The notes beneath the pieces were generated by a model. That model was not told the origin of the DNA. It worked only from the letters and a program-made list of their open reading frames with translations, and made no database searches. DNA of 64,000 nucleotides from Rufibacter tibetensis (GTDB lineage: Bacteria; Bacteroidota; Bacteroidia; Cytophagales; Hymenobacteraceae). A program made the translations under genes and the position numbers. Positions 40,306 to 49,672 of this stretch are shown here, in pieces (within the stretch, counting starts at the first letter, position 1; each line of letters begins with the position of its first letter). The stretch spans positions 4,656,001 to 4,720,000 of the forward strand of contig NZ_CP012643.1 of assembly GCF_001310085.1 (NCBI RefSeq), read 5' to 3'.

Positions 40306-41055
40306 ATGCCTATCTACCATAAATTTTTAAACAAAAACTGGGGCAATGGCTTCCAGACTCATAACTCAATATTGGACACTGTTCCCTATGAGCCAGAAGC
40401 AATTTTCATTGGCACATTCAACCATGGTTGGGATTGGAACAATGCTGAATTCTTCTACGGTCGTGGCATGTATATGTGGACTATCCTGTCCAACCTCTTC
40501 CTGCATAATCAAAATTTAGAAGTTCAACGGGTCATAGCAGGGAATGACATTGTGCCATTTGAAATATGCCAGCGGGGCAAAATTATCTTTGCAGATATCG
40601 TGAAAGGCACAAAGCCGCATATACTTACTCAACAGGAAGGGAATAGTATTATCGTAAATAACAACTATATATGGGATGATTATGGGGATGACCATTTAGA
40701 TACAATGGGAGCAAATGAGTGGCTGGATGATAACGTGGAAGATATAGTGAAATTCATAAACTCTACGGAATCCATTAAGCACATCTACTTTACTTTCAAA
40801 TCTGGTGGTTGGTTAGTTGATAAACTCAATTTGATAATTGCTCAAACTCCCACAGTTACAGCCTGCTCTATCTTCACCCCTACGGGAAGCGGCTTCAGAC
40901 AGAATCTTATGCAATACCCTGCACGTGCATGGTCACTTGCCCATTGCTGGGTATGGAACGGCTTACCGCACGAAACTCCTATTAACAAACCTAGTTATGG
41001 TCACTTCAACCACGATTGGCTCATAACCAATGAGGTAAATCCCAACAATTTTTGA
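40306..41055 (+). CDS. Uracil-DNA-glycosylase-superfamily-like protein
   Basis: 249 residues. AIFIGTFNHGWDW at about 33-45 and FFYGRGMYMWTILSNLF at about 48-64 correspond to the motif-1 loop and the N-x-F-W helix of the UDG fold (family proteins have IGxxPG ... NxFWxxL). The distal CSIFTPTGSG loop resembles the DNA-intercalating motif. Key residues differ from true glycosylases (FNHG for PG). It could be a glycosylase or a nucleic-acid sensor with that fold. Third gene of the operon. Confidence 0.5.
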   Translation: MPIYHKFLNKNWGNGFQTHNSILDTVPYEPEAIFIGTFNHGWDWNNAEFFYGRGMYMWTILSNLFLHNQNLEVQRVIAGNDIVPFEICQRGKIIFADIVKGTKPHILTQQEGNSIIVNNNYIWDDYGDDHLDTMGANEWLDDNVEDIVKFINSTESIKHIYFTFKSGGWLVDKLNLIIAQTPTVTACSIFTPTGSGFRQNLMQYPARAWSLAHCWVWNGLPHETPINKPSYGHFNHDWLITNEVNPNNF

Positions 41056-41062
41056 AATTATT

Positions 41063-41899
41063 GTGATAACAGACCAAGACACCGATTTCCTTTACCTGGC
41101 TGATACACTACCCAAGATGTATCTAGCTTTCTACAAGTGTTTTGAACGAACCTTGAATGAGGCAGGAATAGAATTTTATCTTCTTCCCAACACTAAAGAT
41201 GTTTGGGCGGTGGATTATATGCCTATTCAGGTGACCAGAGACGAATTCGTTCAGTTCGCCTACAACCCAAGTTATCTTCAGCCTAAGGTATGGCAGAAGA
41301 CCATATCAAACGTGGACAACATTTGCACTTCTATAAACATACAGCCTAAGAAATCAAGAATACTAGTTGACGGTGGCAACGTGGTGAAAGCCACAGACAA
41401 GGTTATCATGTGCCATAGCGTGTTCACCGAGAACCCCAATGTACCAGAGAAGCAACTAATAAAGGAATTGATGGAGCTTTTCCAGGTTGACCAGCTTATC
41501 TTCATCCCAACACAGCCCAAGGACTTCACTGGCCATGCTGACGGTATAGTTCGGTTCCTAGACGATAAGACTGTGTTGATAAACAAATACACAAAGGAGG
41601 ATAAGGGGTTCGGTTTAACCGTCAAGACGGCACTCCACAACGCTGGGCTGGATTGGGTGGAGATTCCATACAACCCCTATTCAAATGCCAAATACAAACA
41701 TTCTAACGGGATTTACATCAACTACCTACAGATGAAGGATTCTTTAATACTTCCTGTTTTCGGTCAGAAAGAAGACGAAGAAGTAGTAAGGCTGTTTGAG
41801 CAGCTATTCCCTAAATTGAAGATTGCAACGGTTAACAGCAATGAGTTAGCCTATGCAGGTGGTATCTTAAATTGTATCACCTGGAACATCAAACTTTAA
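41063..41899 (+). CDS. Agmatine/peptidylarginine-deiminase-like protein
   Basis: 278 residues from a GTG start 7 bp after the preceding gene. It follows the PAD_porph/agmatine deiminase plan: DVWAVDYMPIQV (usually DxWxRDxGP), DGGNVV, FTGHADGIVRFLDD (His158, Asp160) and AGGILNCITWN with candidate nucleophile Cys271. The Arg of the first motif is replaced by Val, and the protein is shorter than biosynthetic agmatine deiminases (about 340-370). It probably acts on a guanidino group, but its place in a nuclease operon suggests a specialised substrate. Confidence 0.78.
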   Translation: MITDQDTDFLYLADTLPKMYLAFYKCFERTLNEAGIEFYLLPNTKDVWAVDYMPIQVTRDEFVQFAYNPSYLQPKVWQKTISNVDNICTSINIQPKKSRILVDGGNVVKATDKVIMCHSVFTENPNVPEKQLIKELMELFQVDQLIFIPTQPKDFTGHADGIVRFLDDKTVLINKYTKEDKGFGLTVKTALHNAGLDWVEIPYNPYSNAKYKHSNGIYINYLQMKDSLILPVFGQKEDEEVVRLFEQLFPKLKIATVNSNELAYAGGILNCITWNIKL

Positions 41900-42116
41900 T
41901 TTTTTGCAAGAATTTTCTCAGTTTTATTTCTTAGGCGATGGTCACTTTATTAGAAAATAATTCTAATTACCATTAGAAATAATCTACAAACATTGTGCAT
42001 AAGTTGCCATAGCAAGAAGACAATAGCAGAGAATCAGAAACCTATAGCATTTGATGCACTGTCAGAAAAGCTAAAAGGATTATTGAAATAAAAACAAAGG
42101 TGAGCTGCAAAGCAGC

Positions 42117-43034
42117 TTATGACATACCGTTTGCTCTCCTTATCATATCAAGGTAATCTTGATAACTTTGTTTACTATAGTTTAATGATTTTGCTAAACC
42201 TTCTATTCCTGGAAATAAAATTTCAGAATTTATATTCATTTCTCTTAAATGTTTAAGAACTGATAATTGAATTTCTTTTGGTATGTTAATTTTCAACAGA
42301 CTTAGTTGGCCTCTTACGAATGAATTTGCACCTGCAATAAGGTCTTGAATATCTACAATATTAGGGTCATTGTTACCTAAATAATCAGACAAATTATCCA
42401 TAAATGAATTCTGTATATTTGTAGGCATTATAAATAGACCTTGTTGTCTATAAAGTCTTTCATTGATATTCTTTGGATGTACCAATACAAGTTTATTTAT
42501 TGTATTGCCTACTTCTTTAATATACTTATTAGCTAATTCTAAAGAGAATGCATCTAATTCCTGTGCTGAAGCAGATGTTTTTTGCTTTTCTCTTCTAAAC
42601 TCAGTATAAGTGTTATAGTTTACAACATATTTGTTTAATGCCCATACAGCAGAGTCCGTTGAACTTTCAAAGATTGCCATAAATGTTGCAACAAATAATG
42701 AATCAGAAAAGTCTACTAATCTTGTGCATGCACCATAATGTTGCATGATTGATAGCCATTCTACATAATCATCTTCGTTTATATTTTTGGATTTAAATAG
42801 AGAATATTTCCATTGGAATTCTTCTATCATTTGCATTTCTTGAGAATGCATAAAAGGTGTACGTGTTTGCTCTGAATATAAACGATTCATTAATCGCTCA
42901 AGTGAAGATGTTATTTTCCAATCTTTGTTAGATTGGCCTCTAAATACTAAATCATCTAATAACTTATCACTTAGTTTAAATATATCTTTCCAATCATTTA
43001 ACGAAGTTTCCAAAAATGAGCGGGATTCTTGCAT
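42117..43034 (-). CDS. FRG-domain protein
   Basis: 305 residues. DLVFRGQSNKDWKITSSLERL (about 28-48) is the FRG motif that names the domain, and MQHYGACTRLVDFSDSLFVATFMAIFE (about 98-124) its second block. FRG proteins are common near toxin, phage and defence genes; activity is not established. Monocistronic, opposite to the deiminase operon, in AT-rich DNA. No partner toxin is obvious next to it. Confidence 0.82.
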   Translation of the reverse strand: MQESRSFLETSLNDWKDIFKLSDKLLDDLVFRGQSNKDWKITSSLERLMNRLYSEQTRTPFMHSQEMQMIEEFQWKYSLFKSKNINEDDYVEWLSIMQHYGACTRLVDFSDSLFVATFMAIFESSTDSAVWALNKYVVNYNTYTEFRREKQKTSASAQELDAFSLELANKYIKEVGNTINKLVLVHPKNINERLYRQQGLFIMPTNIQNSFMDNLSDYLGNNDPNIVDIQDLIAGANSFVRGQLSLLKINIPKEIQLSVLKHLREMNINSEILFPGIEGLAKSLNYSKQSYQDYLDMIRRANGMS

Positions 43035-43214
43035 GGTTATTTAACTTTTAGATTGATTTATTAGCTGAGTAAAATAGTTGTTTTGCTTATAAATATCACA
43101 AAATACAATAATAAAACTTTATTTGAAAAATAATATATCAAACGTTTATTATCATACAGCAATGGGGATAGTTAGTTTGAAGAATAGGCTTCAAGCATAC
43201 TACCATCTTCTTAA

Positions 43215-43451
43215 CTAAAAATCTTCATCTGTGTCCTCTTCCTGTGATGCATCAAGGGCTATACTCTTCTTATAGATATTGATTATCCTTTGATATTCTT
43301 TCAAGGCATCGGCAGCCCATATATCGCTTTTATTACGTGGCGGTGTGAACAGAACATCAAACAAGCCCTCTATATCAAATTCTGAGTTCTGCAATGGGTC
43401 TTCATGCTGGAATACGGCATTCTTTTCCTTTCTGTGATTATGGTATTTCAT
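43215..43451 (-). CDS. Small acidic hypothetical protein
   Basis: 78 residues, acidic C-terminus (ASQEEDTDEDF) and basic N-terminus (MKYHNHRKEK). FDVLFTPPRNKSDIWAADALKEYQRIINIYKK forms a central helix. No family recognised; possibly a small regulator. Confidence 0.5.
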   Translation of the reverse strand: MKYHNHRKEKNAVFQHEDPLQNSEFDIEGLFDVLFTPPRNKSDIWAADALKEYQRIINIYKKSIALDASQEEDTDEDF

Positions 43452-43909
43452 ATCTGTGTAGTGTTGTTTCTTCTTATATATTCAGAATCAGACACTACAT
43501 GACCATTGGACTACCTTTCATTGAGGCATAAAGCTTGAGCTACCCTGCATTTTATACAACATAATGATATATACTATACCTATTAATATCATTAAATCTT
43601 ATCCTGGATGATGATAATGTATACTTAATCAATAAGCAAGTATTTAAAAAACGGTAGTATTACCCTATTACATAATACCTATCTTCTACCTTCTATACTG
43701 GTGAAATATCTTACCTAACCATATTAATCTTTCATAAACCAAATAATTCCAACCATAAATTTTATCTATGTATCACCACTGATTCAATAATCGTTTCTCA
43801 TACCCAAAATGAGAAACGGCACATGTATGAAATTTAAATGAAATAGAATAAAACTTAATAGATGTAGCTTGTATAATATGATATATAAACTAAAATATAA
43901 CATAAACAA
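43452..43909. other. 458 bp AT-rich regulatory or origin-like spacer
   Basis: No gene is seen. Very rich in A and T, with many short ATTAA/TATAC motifs, and ending with the perfect inverted repeat at 43792 ahead of the overlapping ribbon-helix-helix and polymerase-like genes. The composition would suit a plasmid-type replication origin. Confidence 0.4.
43792..43818. promoter_or_regulatory. 10-bp perfect inverted repeat upstream of the polymerase-like gene
   Basis: CGTTTCTCAT, spacer ACCCAAA, ATGAGAAACG. It lies about 90 bp before the GTG of the ribbon-helix-helix-like gene, a natural place for its operator; an origin element is the alternative. Confidence 0.5.
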
Positions 43910-44104
43910 GTGAAAGAGATTACAGAAAAGGAATGCACGGTAGTAAGGGTTAACACTTACACAAGAGAGAGATTGAACAAGCTAAGGAAAAAGATTAGCA
44001 AAGACACAGGGTTTAACATATCAACAGATGCACTGATTAACCTCATTATAGATGGCTTTGACCACCAAAAAATAAGGTTGGTCAATGTCACTGAATGTAA
44101 ATAA
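43910..44104 (+). CDS. Small ribbon-helix-helix-like regulator
   Basis: 64 residues from a GTG start. TVVRVNTYTRERLNKLRKKISKDTGFNISTDALINLIIDGFD gives one strand and two helices typical of ribbon-helix-helix repressors. Its end overlaps the polymerase-like gene by 20 bases, so translation is likely coupled and it may control that gene through the repeat at 43792. Confidence 0.6.
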   Translation: MKEITEKECTVVRVNTYTRERLNKLRKKISKDTGFNISTDALINLIIDGFDHQKIRLVNVTECK

Positions 44105-45452
44105 CCAGAACCTAAAATATCACTTCGTACCAGCAAACCTAAGCATCAACGACCTCAATGTAGCTCTTACGGGTAAGCCAGGTGTTGGACTAATCACCCA
44201 TAAAGCGTTGAACTTCTACACACTTATTGTGAAGAAGCTAATCAATAACATCCTATTCGATGATGGCAAAAGCAAGTGGGTGTGCATCAACCACCTTGAG
44301 AGAAGGTGTCTATTAGGAAAAGACTATAAGGAAACTATCAAACTGCTTGTAAATGCTGAGTTACTGTTGGAAGACCCAAAATGGATTCATTTCAAGGGCG
44401 GTAAAAATAACGAGACTAAGAAATACGCACTACCTACACATTTACTTAAAGGAGATAAGGTATTTCAGCAGGTCAAGATATCCAACAAGACTTCAATCCA
44501 GAAGATGATTGCAAGGTTCAATAACCTCAGGCTGAAGAATTCGAAGCATGAGTTCTGGCGCAACAAGATGATTCATGCCAGCAAAAGGTTGCTACTCCAT
44601 GATAATGAAGAATCACGTGCCGCAGTACAGGCGCACATAGACAAGGTGAACAGCAGTAACCGTAGGTTCAAGCTTCGCCTAAGCGCAAAAGAAATCGTAG
44701 ATGTGTTCAACTATAGTGCGCTTGACCAAGGCAACATTGACCCATTCGGGAAGCGTGTGCATACCAGGGTGACCAACATGGCAAAGGGTATCAGGAGGTT
44801 CCTTTACTTCGATAACAGACCTAATGAGAAGTTAGGGTGCGTTGACATCGTGAACAGCCAGCCAGTGTTTATGAGCATCGCAACACCAGCAATCATCCAC
44901 CAGTTTACACCTGAATTGATAGAGGCCATGCCCACTGTGGCGAAATATCACAATGACCCAGAGGTACTACAATTTAAGCAGATTTGCGGTGACGGTTCAA
45001 TCTATGAACATATAATGGACTATTTCTCTGCAAAGGGCATTAAGATAACACGTGACCAAGCCAAGCCTATTGCCTATACATGCTTCTTCGGCAACTACAT
45101 CCCCTATGAACTAGATAAACTGAAGACTGAACACAAAAAAATGGCTTACCAGTTCTTAAAGGATGAATACAATGGAATGTACAGGATGTTCAGAGAAATG
45201 AAGCTGGGTAAGTGGTCTGAGAACAACGGCAATAGACAAAAAGACTACGCCAATAACTGCATGCTTGCCCAAAGATTGGAGAGTTCAATCTTCTTCACCA
45301 TCATAGTACCCGCTGTGTGGGATGCGGGTTATCATGACATCACAACCATTCACGATAGTATCATGGCTCCTGAGCAGGACTGTGATGCTATCAAGCAGGT
45401 TATGATGAACGAGTTCAAGAAGTTGAATATTAAGTTGAAGCTATCGTCTTAA
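44085..45452 (+). CDS. Divergent family A DNA polymerase-like protein
   Basis: 455 residues. Three blocks match the palm and fingers of family A polymerases. Motif A is CVDIVNSQPVFMS (Asp253, Gln258), preceded by KRVHTRVTNMAKGIRRFL like the GR.....N..k..R segment. Motif B is RDQAKPIAYTCFFGN (about 323-337). Motif C is TTIHDSIMAPEQD (His421, Asp422). No exonuclease domain is present; the first 200 residues are basic, helical and unrecognised. It may be the replication protein of a former plasmid or integrated element. Confidence 0.68.
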   Translation: MSLNVNNQNLKYHFVPANLSINDLNVALTGKPGVGLITHKALNFYTLIVKKLINNILFDDGKSKWVCINHLERRCLLGKDYKETIKLLVNAELLLEDPKWIHFKGGKNNETKKYALPTHLLKGDKVFQQVKISNKTSIQKMIARFNNLRLKNSKHEFWRNKMIHASKRLLLHDNEESRAAVQAHIDKVNSSNRRFKLRLSAKEIVDVFNYSALDQGNIDPFGKRVHTRVTNMAKGIRRFLYFDNRPNEKLGCVDIVNSQPVFMSIATPAIIHQFTPELIEAMPTVAKYHNDPEVLQFKQICGDGSIYEHIMDYFSAKGIKITRDQAKPIAYTCFFGNYIPYELDKLKTEHKKMAYQFLKDEYNGMYRMFREMKLGKWSENNGNRQKDYANNCMLAQRLESSIFFTIIVPAVWDAGYHDITTIHDSIMAPEQDCDAIKQVMMNEFKKLNIKLKLSS

Positions 45453-45499
45453 CGTCACTGTAGAGGCTCATATGAACTATTGACAACTCCGAATTAGGA

Positions 45500-45547
45500 T
45501 TTGAAAACAAGACATTCGTTTTCAAACAAAATGAATCAAGTTTTCAA
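45500..45547. repeat. Three 9-bp repeats after the polymerase-like gene
   Basis: TTTGAAAAC (45500), its complement GTTTTCAAA (45518) and a second GTTTTCAAA (45539). The first two form a hairpin, but no T-tract follows. Possibly iteron-like binding sites or a weak terminator. Confidence 0.4.
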
Positions 45548-45594
45548 AGTGATAACCTAGTAAAAGCCATTACCTAGTATATACAATCATGAAG

Positions 45595-45885
45595 TCATAT
45601 CAGGTCTTTTGCGTTCAAGCAGAAGACCTGATATCCTTTTACCTGTTTCTCTTCCAAAAATTGTTCGGCTTCCTCCCTCAAATCGAAGAGCATGGCTGAG
45701 CTAACGAGTACAGTAGTTGTAAATGCCCATCTACCATTTTGGCTCAAGGCGTTTTTTACAAAGAAAGGAAGTTCGGAATTTGGCCTGGGCAATTCTATTA
45801 TGACCCATTTCCCAGTGAAGTTTACCGCAAAATGTTCCGATTGATAATATCTTTTCTTATCTTCAATATAGCTACTGCCTTTCAT
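45595..45885 (-). CDS. Small hypothetical protein
   Basis: 96 residues, soluble: YYQSEHFAVNFTGKWVIIELPRPNSELPFF then a helix EEAEQFLEEKQ and a final strand GYQVFCL. Its last 12 codons and stop form a perfect 12-bp hairpin (see next entry). No family recognised. Confidence 0.55.
   Translation of the reverse strand: MKGSSYIEDKKRYYQSEHFAVNFTGKWVIIELPRPNSELPFFVKNALSQNGRWAFTTTVLVSSAMLFDLREEAEQFLEEKQVKGYQVFCLNAKDLI
45597..45634. terminator. Hairpin overlapping a gene's 3' end
   Basis: ATATCAGGTCTT and its exact complement AAGACCTGATAT flank a 14-base loop inside the end of the 45595 gene. There is no T-tract on the minus side, so it may stabilise the 3' end or stop convergent transcripts rather than act as a classic terminator. 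Confidence 0.4.
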
Positions 45886-46027
45886 TGCATCTTTCAGTTT
45901 TTACCAATTATACCCATCCGTTATGATAAACATAAGCAAAGATTCTTATGTTCAAACTAATGGCACTATACGTTATCATAATCAACTTAATCAATGTTAA
46001 TCATTTAATAATTAAGATTATATTAAA

Positions 46028-46585
46028 ATGAAAAAAGATATAAATAACGCAAACAACAAAGAAAGCATATTGAAAGAAAAGAAAGAAAGGTTTTCAACGT
46101 ACTTATCTGTAATTACAGTTATTCTTAGCTTAGCAGCTTTTGTAATAAGCATGATAACACTGCTTGACCAACATAAAATGCAAGCTTATACATACTGGCA
46201 AGATTATTTGAACTTAGCTGTAGAGAACCCTAAGCTGGCAAATGGATTAACTACAATCGATAAAATAAGTATAATTGAGATTGCAAAAATGGAGCCTGGT
46301 ACGCCAGGCCACATAGATTCTACCCGTGATAAATTTGTAGAATATGCATGGTTCGTCACCAATACACTTAATGCCGCGGAAATTGTACATAATCTTCATA
46401 GCAGAGACAAATATTGGAGAGAAACGATATTAGACGTCCTGAAAAAACATACAGCTTTTTACAAGAGCCGCAGCTTCAACTTCGAAGATTACGAAGAAGA
46501 CTTTCAGGCTATAATCAAAAATGCTATCGCAAAGAAGATGGCAGAAGATAAAGAGAGAGCAATAAAAAATGGAAAAATAAATTAA
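46028..46585 (+). CDS. Single-pass membrane protein
   Basis: 185 residues: charged N-terminus, one membrane helix (about 28-48, VITVILSLAAFVISMITLL), then a helical cytoplasmic or periplasmic domain with paired charges. DQHKMQAYTYWQDYLNLAVENPKLANG recalls small membrane-bound accessory proteins of unknown role. Monocistronic. Confidence 0.6.
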   Translation: MKKDINNANNKESILKEKKERFSTYLSVITVILSLAAFVISMITLLDQHKMQAYTYWQDYLNLAVENPKLANGLTTIDKISIIEIAKMEPGTPGHIDSTRDKFVEYAWFVTNTLNAAEIVHNLHSRDKYWRETILDVLKKHTAFYKSRSFNFEDYEEDFQAIIKNAIAKKMAEDKERAIKNGKIN

Positions 46586-46708
46586 CAAATCACCAATTCA
46601 AACAATCAAAATGATTTAATATATATCTTAAAAGATATTTTTAAATCATTTTATACTAATAAATTCATATACAATACTATGTACATCAATTAAGTACACT
46701 AAAACATA

Positions 46709-47482
46709 TCAAATGTTATCAAGCTCCCAAGCGTCTGAATCACCTTCATAAGCTTCATAGAATGACATTTCATCCCAACTAGAATAACCATATCTACTTG
46801 GCCTTGAGTCTTCATCATTCGAATGGTCTTCAACAACCAGAGACTCAAATTTATCAATCTTAGCTTTATTTAGCTCTTTAATTCTATCAGGAAAACTGTA
46901 TCGCCCAATTTCAATGTTAGGGCTATACTCGTATAATCCCCCTTCCTTACGAACAACATCGACTCCGATAAACTTTGAGATTCGCATATTCTCAAGTTCG
47001 CTTATTTCATCAGCAGGTATAAAGAACCCAGCTATGTTTTCTATGCACCAAGATATGTATTGTGGGTCTGCCCCTACGGGTAACCTTTTGGCATAGTCCT
47101 GGCTGAACTTAGCCAGCGATAAAAATCCACCAAACTCTGCCCCTGTCCTCTGATTTCCGATGGACAGGCAATAAGCTATATCAGATTCTACATTATTTGT
47201 TATTTCCGCTAAAGAACTACCATACGAAACTTCACTTCCATCAACTCCTTCTTCATAAAAGGATAGGGTTCTGATTTCATGTTCGGTCACATCAAACTTG
47301 TCCACACATTGAAAAGAAGTCGTGTCAATGTAATCTTCATAATGAAGCCTTAAACTACCATTAAGAATTAAGTCTGCATAATCTTTTAACAGAACTCTGT
47401 CAATATTAAGTGTTCCTCTGTATACATCCAAAAGCTTCAATCCTTTGTATTTTCCAAACCCTAAAATATCTTGAATGTGCAT
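46709..47482 (-). CDS. Hypothetical protein with ExoX-C-like start
   Basis: 257 residues. The first 40 residues, ILGFGKYKGLKLLDVYRGTLNIDRVLLKDYADLI, resemble the small FGKYKG domain found at the C-terminus of ExoX-type nucleases. The rest is acidic (final DSWELD-type segment) and unrecognised. No nuclease core is present. Function unknown. Confidence 0.55.
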   Translation of the reverse strand: MHIQDILGFGKYKGLKLLDVYRGTLNIDRVLLKDYADLILNGSLRLHYEDYIDTTSFQCVDKFDVTEHEIRTLSFYEEGVDGSEVSYGSSLAEITNNVESDIAYCLSIGNQRTGAEFGGFLSLAKFSQDYAKRLPVGADPQYISWCIENIAGFFIPADEISELENMRISKFIGVDVVRKEGGLYEYSPNIEIGRYSFPDRIKELNKAKIDKFESLVVEDHSNDEDSRPSRYGYSSWDEMSFYEAYEGDSDAWELDNI

Positions 47483-47644
47483 GTTGTTAGTTTATAGATG
47501 AATCACTGTGAACAAATGACTACAAAGCTTTATAATGAAGTTAGATTTTGTAGAGCTTCTACTTTCAAGAATAATAATTTATTTATAATAAATATAAAAT
47601 AATATTATACAATCATGGTAGTATCCATTTTCCATAATTCAGAT

Positions 47645-47686
47645 AAAAGCAGAAGAGGTTGCCCGAATGATGTGGCAACCTCTTCT
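47645..47686 (-). terminator. Rho-independent terminator
   Basis: A 13-bp perfect hairpin, AGAAGAGGTTGCC / GGCAACCTCTTCT, followed on the minus strand by GCTTTTATCT. It lies 55 bp after the stop of the 47741 gene and should end its transcript. Confidence 0.75.
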
Positions 47687-47740
47687 GTTTAATTAACATG
47701 AATATCAATGAGGACGAATATTAGGCGGCAACTTGGTCTA

Positions 47741-48679
47741 TCAAATGCCTGCTAAAGTATGTATTTCTGAGTTTTGCTCCGCCCTGGCATACAACTGCTG
47801 GAAATCATTGGCATTAAGGTGGTAGAAACACAGTTGCTTGGGATAAGGATACCCCCCTTCATTCGCCTTTAGGTAATCCATAAATCCATTATAGTCGTGT
47901 CGCAACCAAGGGCATAGACCAATAACAGCTATTTTGTTGCTGGTGCAGTATTGGAGAATCTGCTCAAAACTAAAATCTTTTACATACTGTACCTTCTTTT
48001 CAACACTTTTCAGGTTTTTGATTTCACTGGGGCTACAACGAACGAACAACGCGTCTAACTTATGGCTGTCTTCCCAAATGTTCCTACGTTGCACTGTTAC
48101 CGTTCTATCCCCTACCCTGAAAGTCGCTGGTTTGCCAGGTTGTTTGGTCACGCGCCACACAAAGCACTCCTTAGGGTAATTGGAGAAAATCTTTGGGTCT
48201 AAGAAATCAGTGTCATTTACATCTAAACTAGTTGTCGTTTGCGGTAGGTTGAAATACCTTTTCCATTTACTCTGCCCATAGTAGCCTGGGCAAGCGATGT
48301 GCAAGTATTCATCCTTCATGATTGGAAGAATGTTGCTTAAACTCCAATTATTATTTAGACTATAGTGCCCCCCACCCTCGCTCAAACCTTCATTTATACA
48401 GACAAAACCTTCGAACTCAGCACCTATTTCTTTGAATAAAGCCGTAGCTAATGTGGCTGTAAGACCTACACAAACAATCTTGTCTTCAATTTCAATAACT
48501 TCATTGAAATTGCTATCAACCAGAACCACGTTGTCATACGGAAGCTCTGAATACCCTTCTCTTATTCTGGTACCCGAAGCATAATACACCAAGTTCCTGC
48601 CATTCTTCAACCTTTCACTCAATTGTGACTTTAATTCGTCTTTGATATTTTGGGCTAAGTTAATAGAAGGTCTGTGCAT
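47741..48679 (-). CDS. Hypothetical protein, 312 residues
   Basis: Soluble, mixed alpha/beta. NLVYYASGTRIREGYSELPYDNVVLVDSNFNEVIEIEDKIVCVGLTATLA suggests a Rossmann-like first half; later blocks include NEGLSEGGGHYSL, ACPGYYGQSKWKRYF and IGLCPWLRHDYNGFM. None matches a family I know. It has its own terminator and stands alone in AT-rich DNA, a good candidate for an uncharacterised island gene. Confidence 0.7.
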   Translation of the reverse strand: MHRPSINLAQNIKDELKSQLSERLKNGRNLVYYASGTRIREGYSELPYDNVVLVDSNFNEVIEIEDKIVCVGLTATLATALFKEIGAEFEGFVCINEGLSEGGGHYSLNNNWSLSNILPIMKDEYLHIACPGYYGQSKWKRYFNLPQTTTSLDVNDTDFLDPKIFSNYPKECFVWRVTKQPGKPATFRVGDRTVTVQRRNIWEDSHKLDALFVRCSPSEIKNLKSVEKKVQYVKDFSFEQILQYCTSNKIAVIGLCPWLRHDYNGFMDYLKANEGGYPYPKQLCFYHLNANDFQQLYARAEQNSEIHTLAGI

Positions 48680-49075
48680 AGATTAAAGTTAGGTTAGAGA
48701 TAAACTTTACGAAATAATGGGAAGTTTTTTTACTATAAAGATAGCTAAATAATCACTAACATCCTAACATTTGTTCTTATAAACATCCAGTCTTAAAGAG
48801 TTTGCCTTGTAATCAAAGCTTTTAAATTTTAAAATTCAGGCATTCATCTTCCAATTGATAACTTAATTTACACCTCAATATGGTATTAAATTTATTTTCC
48901 ACTAAAAGAAAAACGATTGAAGCTTATTTAGGATAAAATTCAAAGTAATATTTATCATTTTAAATGATTAAAATAAACTAAGATTGTTTGCCGATGTTAA
49001 TCTGTGCTTTATTTTTTTTTTGGGAAGGACGCTTTCTCAATGAAATACTCTATAAATTAAATATATTTAAATTGA
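48680..49075. other. 396 bp AT-rich spacer, no gene seen
   Basis: Very A/T-rich with a run of T near 49015. No ORF of coding character, no repeat with a clear partner. Confidence 0.5.
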
Positions 49076-49672
49076 TTAGTTAAGTTCTTTGTTTAAAGCA
49101 ATCAATACAGATATCACAATCATTACTAATATCCAAATCGCATACAATCTATCTTTTCTCCTTGAGGAATACGCATTATGGTGATACAGATAAGAAGCAA
49201 CTTTTGTAATAACCTCTTGAAAATTACTATTCTGACTTATTGTTGATTTTTCCTTAAGATAACTTTCACTCAAGTATTTACAAACATCATCTGCTTCTGT
49301 TATTCCCTGTTTGAAAAAGGGCTCGTTAACTAAAATAGTGAATTCATTTTTACCCTCGAACTTAAACACAAGAATTGAATCAGTCCTTAACTCAATTTTA
49401 AATGCGTACCTTTTATCATTGGTTTTAATTATTAGTATATCGTTCCCTATATACTCCCATGTTGTTTCCTCAACCTTTCCTTTTCTGTTTATAATTAGAT
49501 TTTTCTTGTCTTTAAATATAAAAGCCACGGAATCTTCCTCAATCCAATTTATAATAATCCAAACTTTATTTCTAATTAATGAATATAGTTCGTTTACGTT
49601 TGCTGAAGGGTTTAAAGATGAATTTAGGCTCATTCTATTAGTTTTAAAAAAATTATGATAATATACTGGCAT
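49076..49672 (-). CDS. Tail-anchored hypothetical protein
   Basis: 198 residues with a single hydrophobic helix at the C-terminus (IWILVMIVISVLIAL), so probably a tail-anchored membrane protein. The soluble part alternates strands (VWIIINWIEEDSVAFIFKDKKNLIINRKGKVEETTWEYIG). The start may instead be MSLNSSLNPS, 13 codons downstream. No family recognised. Confidence 0.6.
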   Translation of the reverse strand: MPVYYHNFFKTNRMSLNSSLNPSANVNELYSLIRNKVWIIINWIEEDSVAFIFKDKKNLIINRKGKVEETTWEYIGNDILIIKTNDKRYAFKIELRTDSILVFKFEGKNEFTILVNEPFFKQGITEADDVCKYLSESYLKEKSTISQNSNFQEVITKVASYLYHHNAYSSRRKDRLYAIWILVMIVISVLIALNKELN

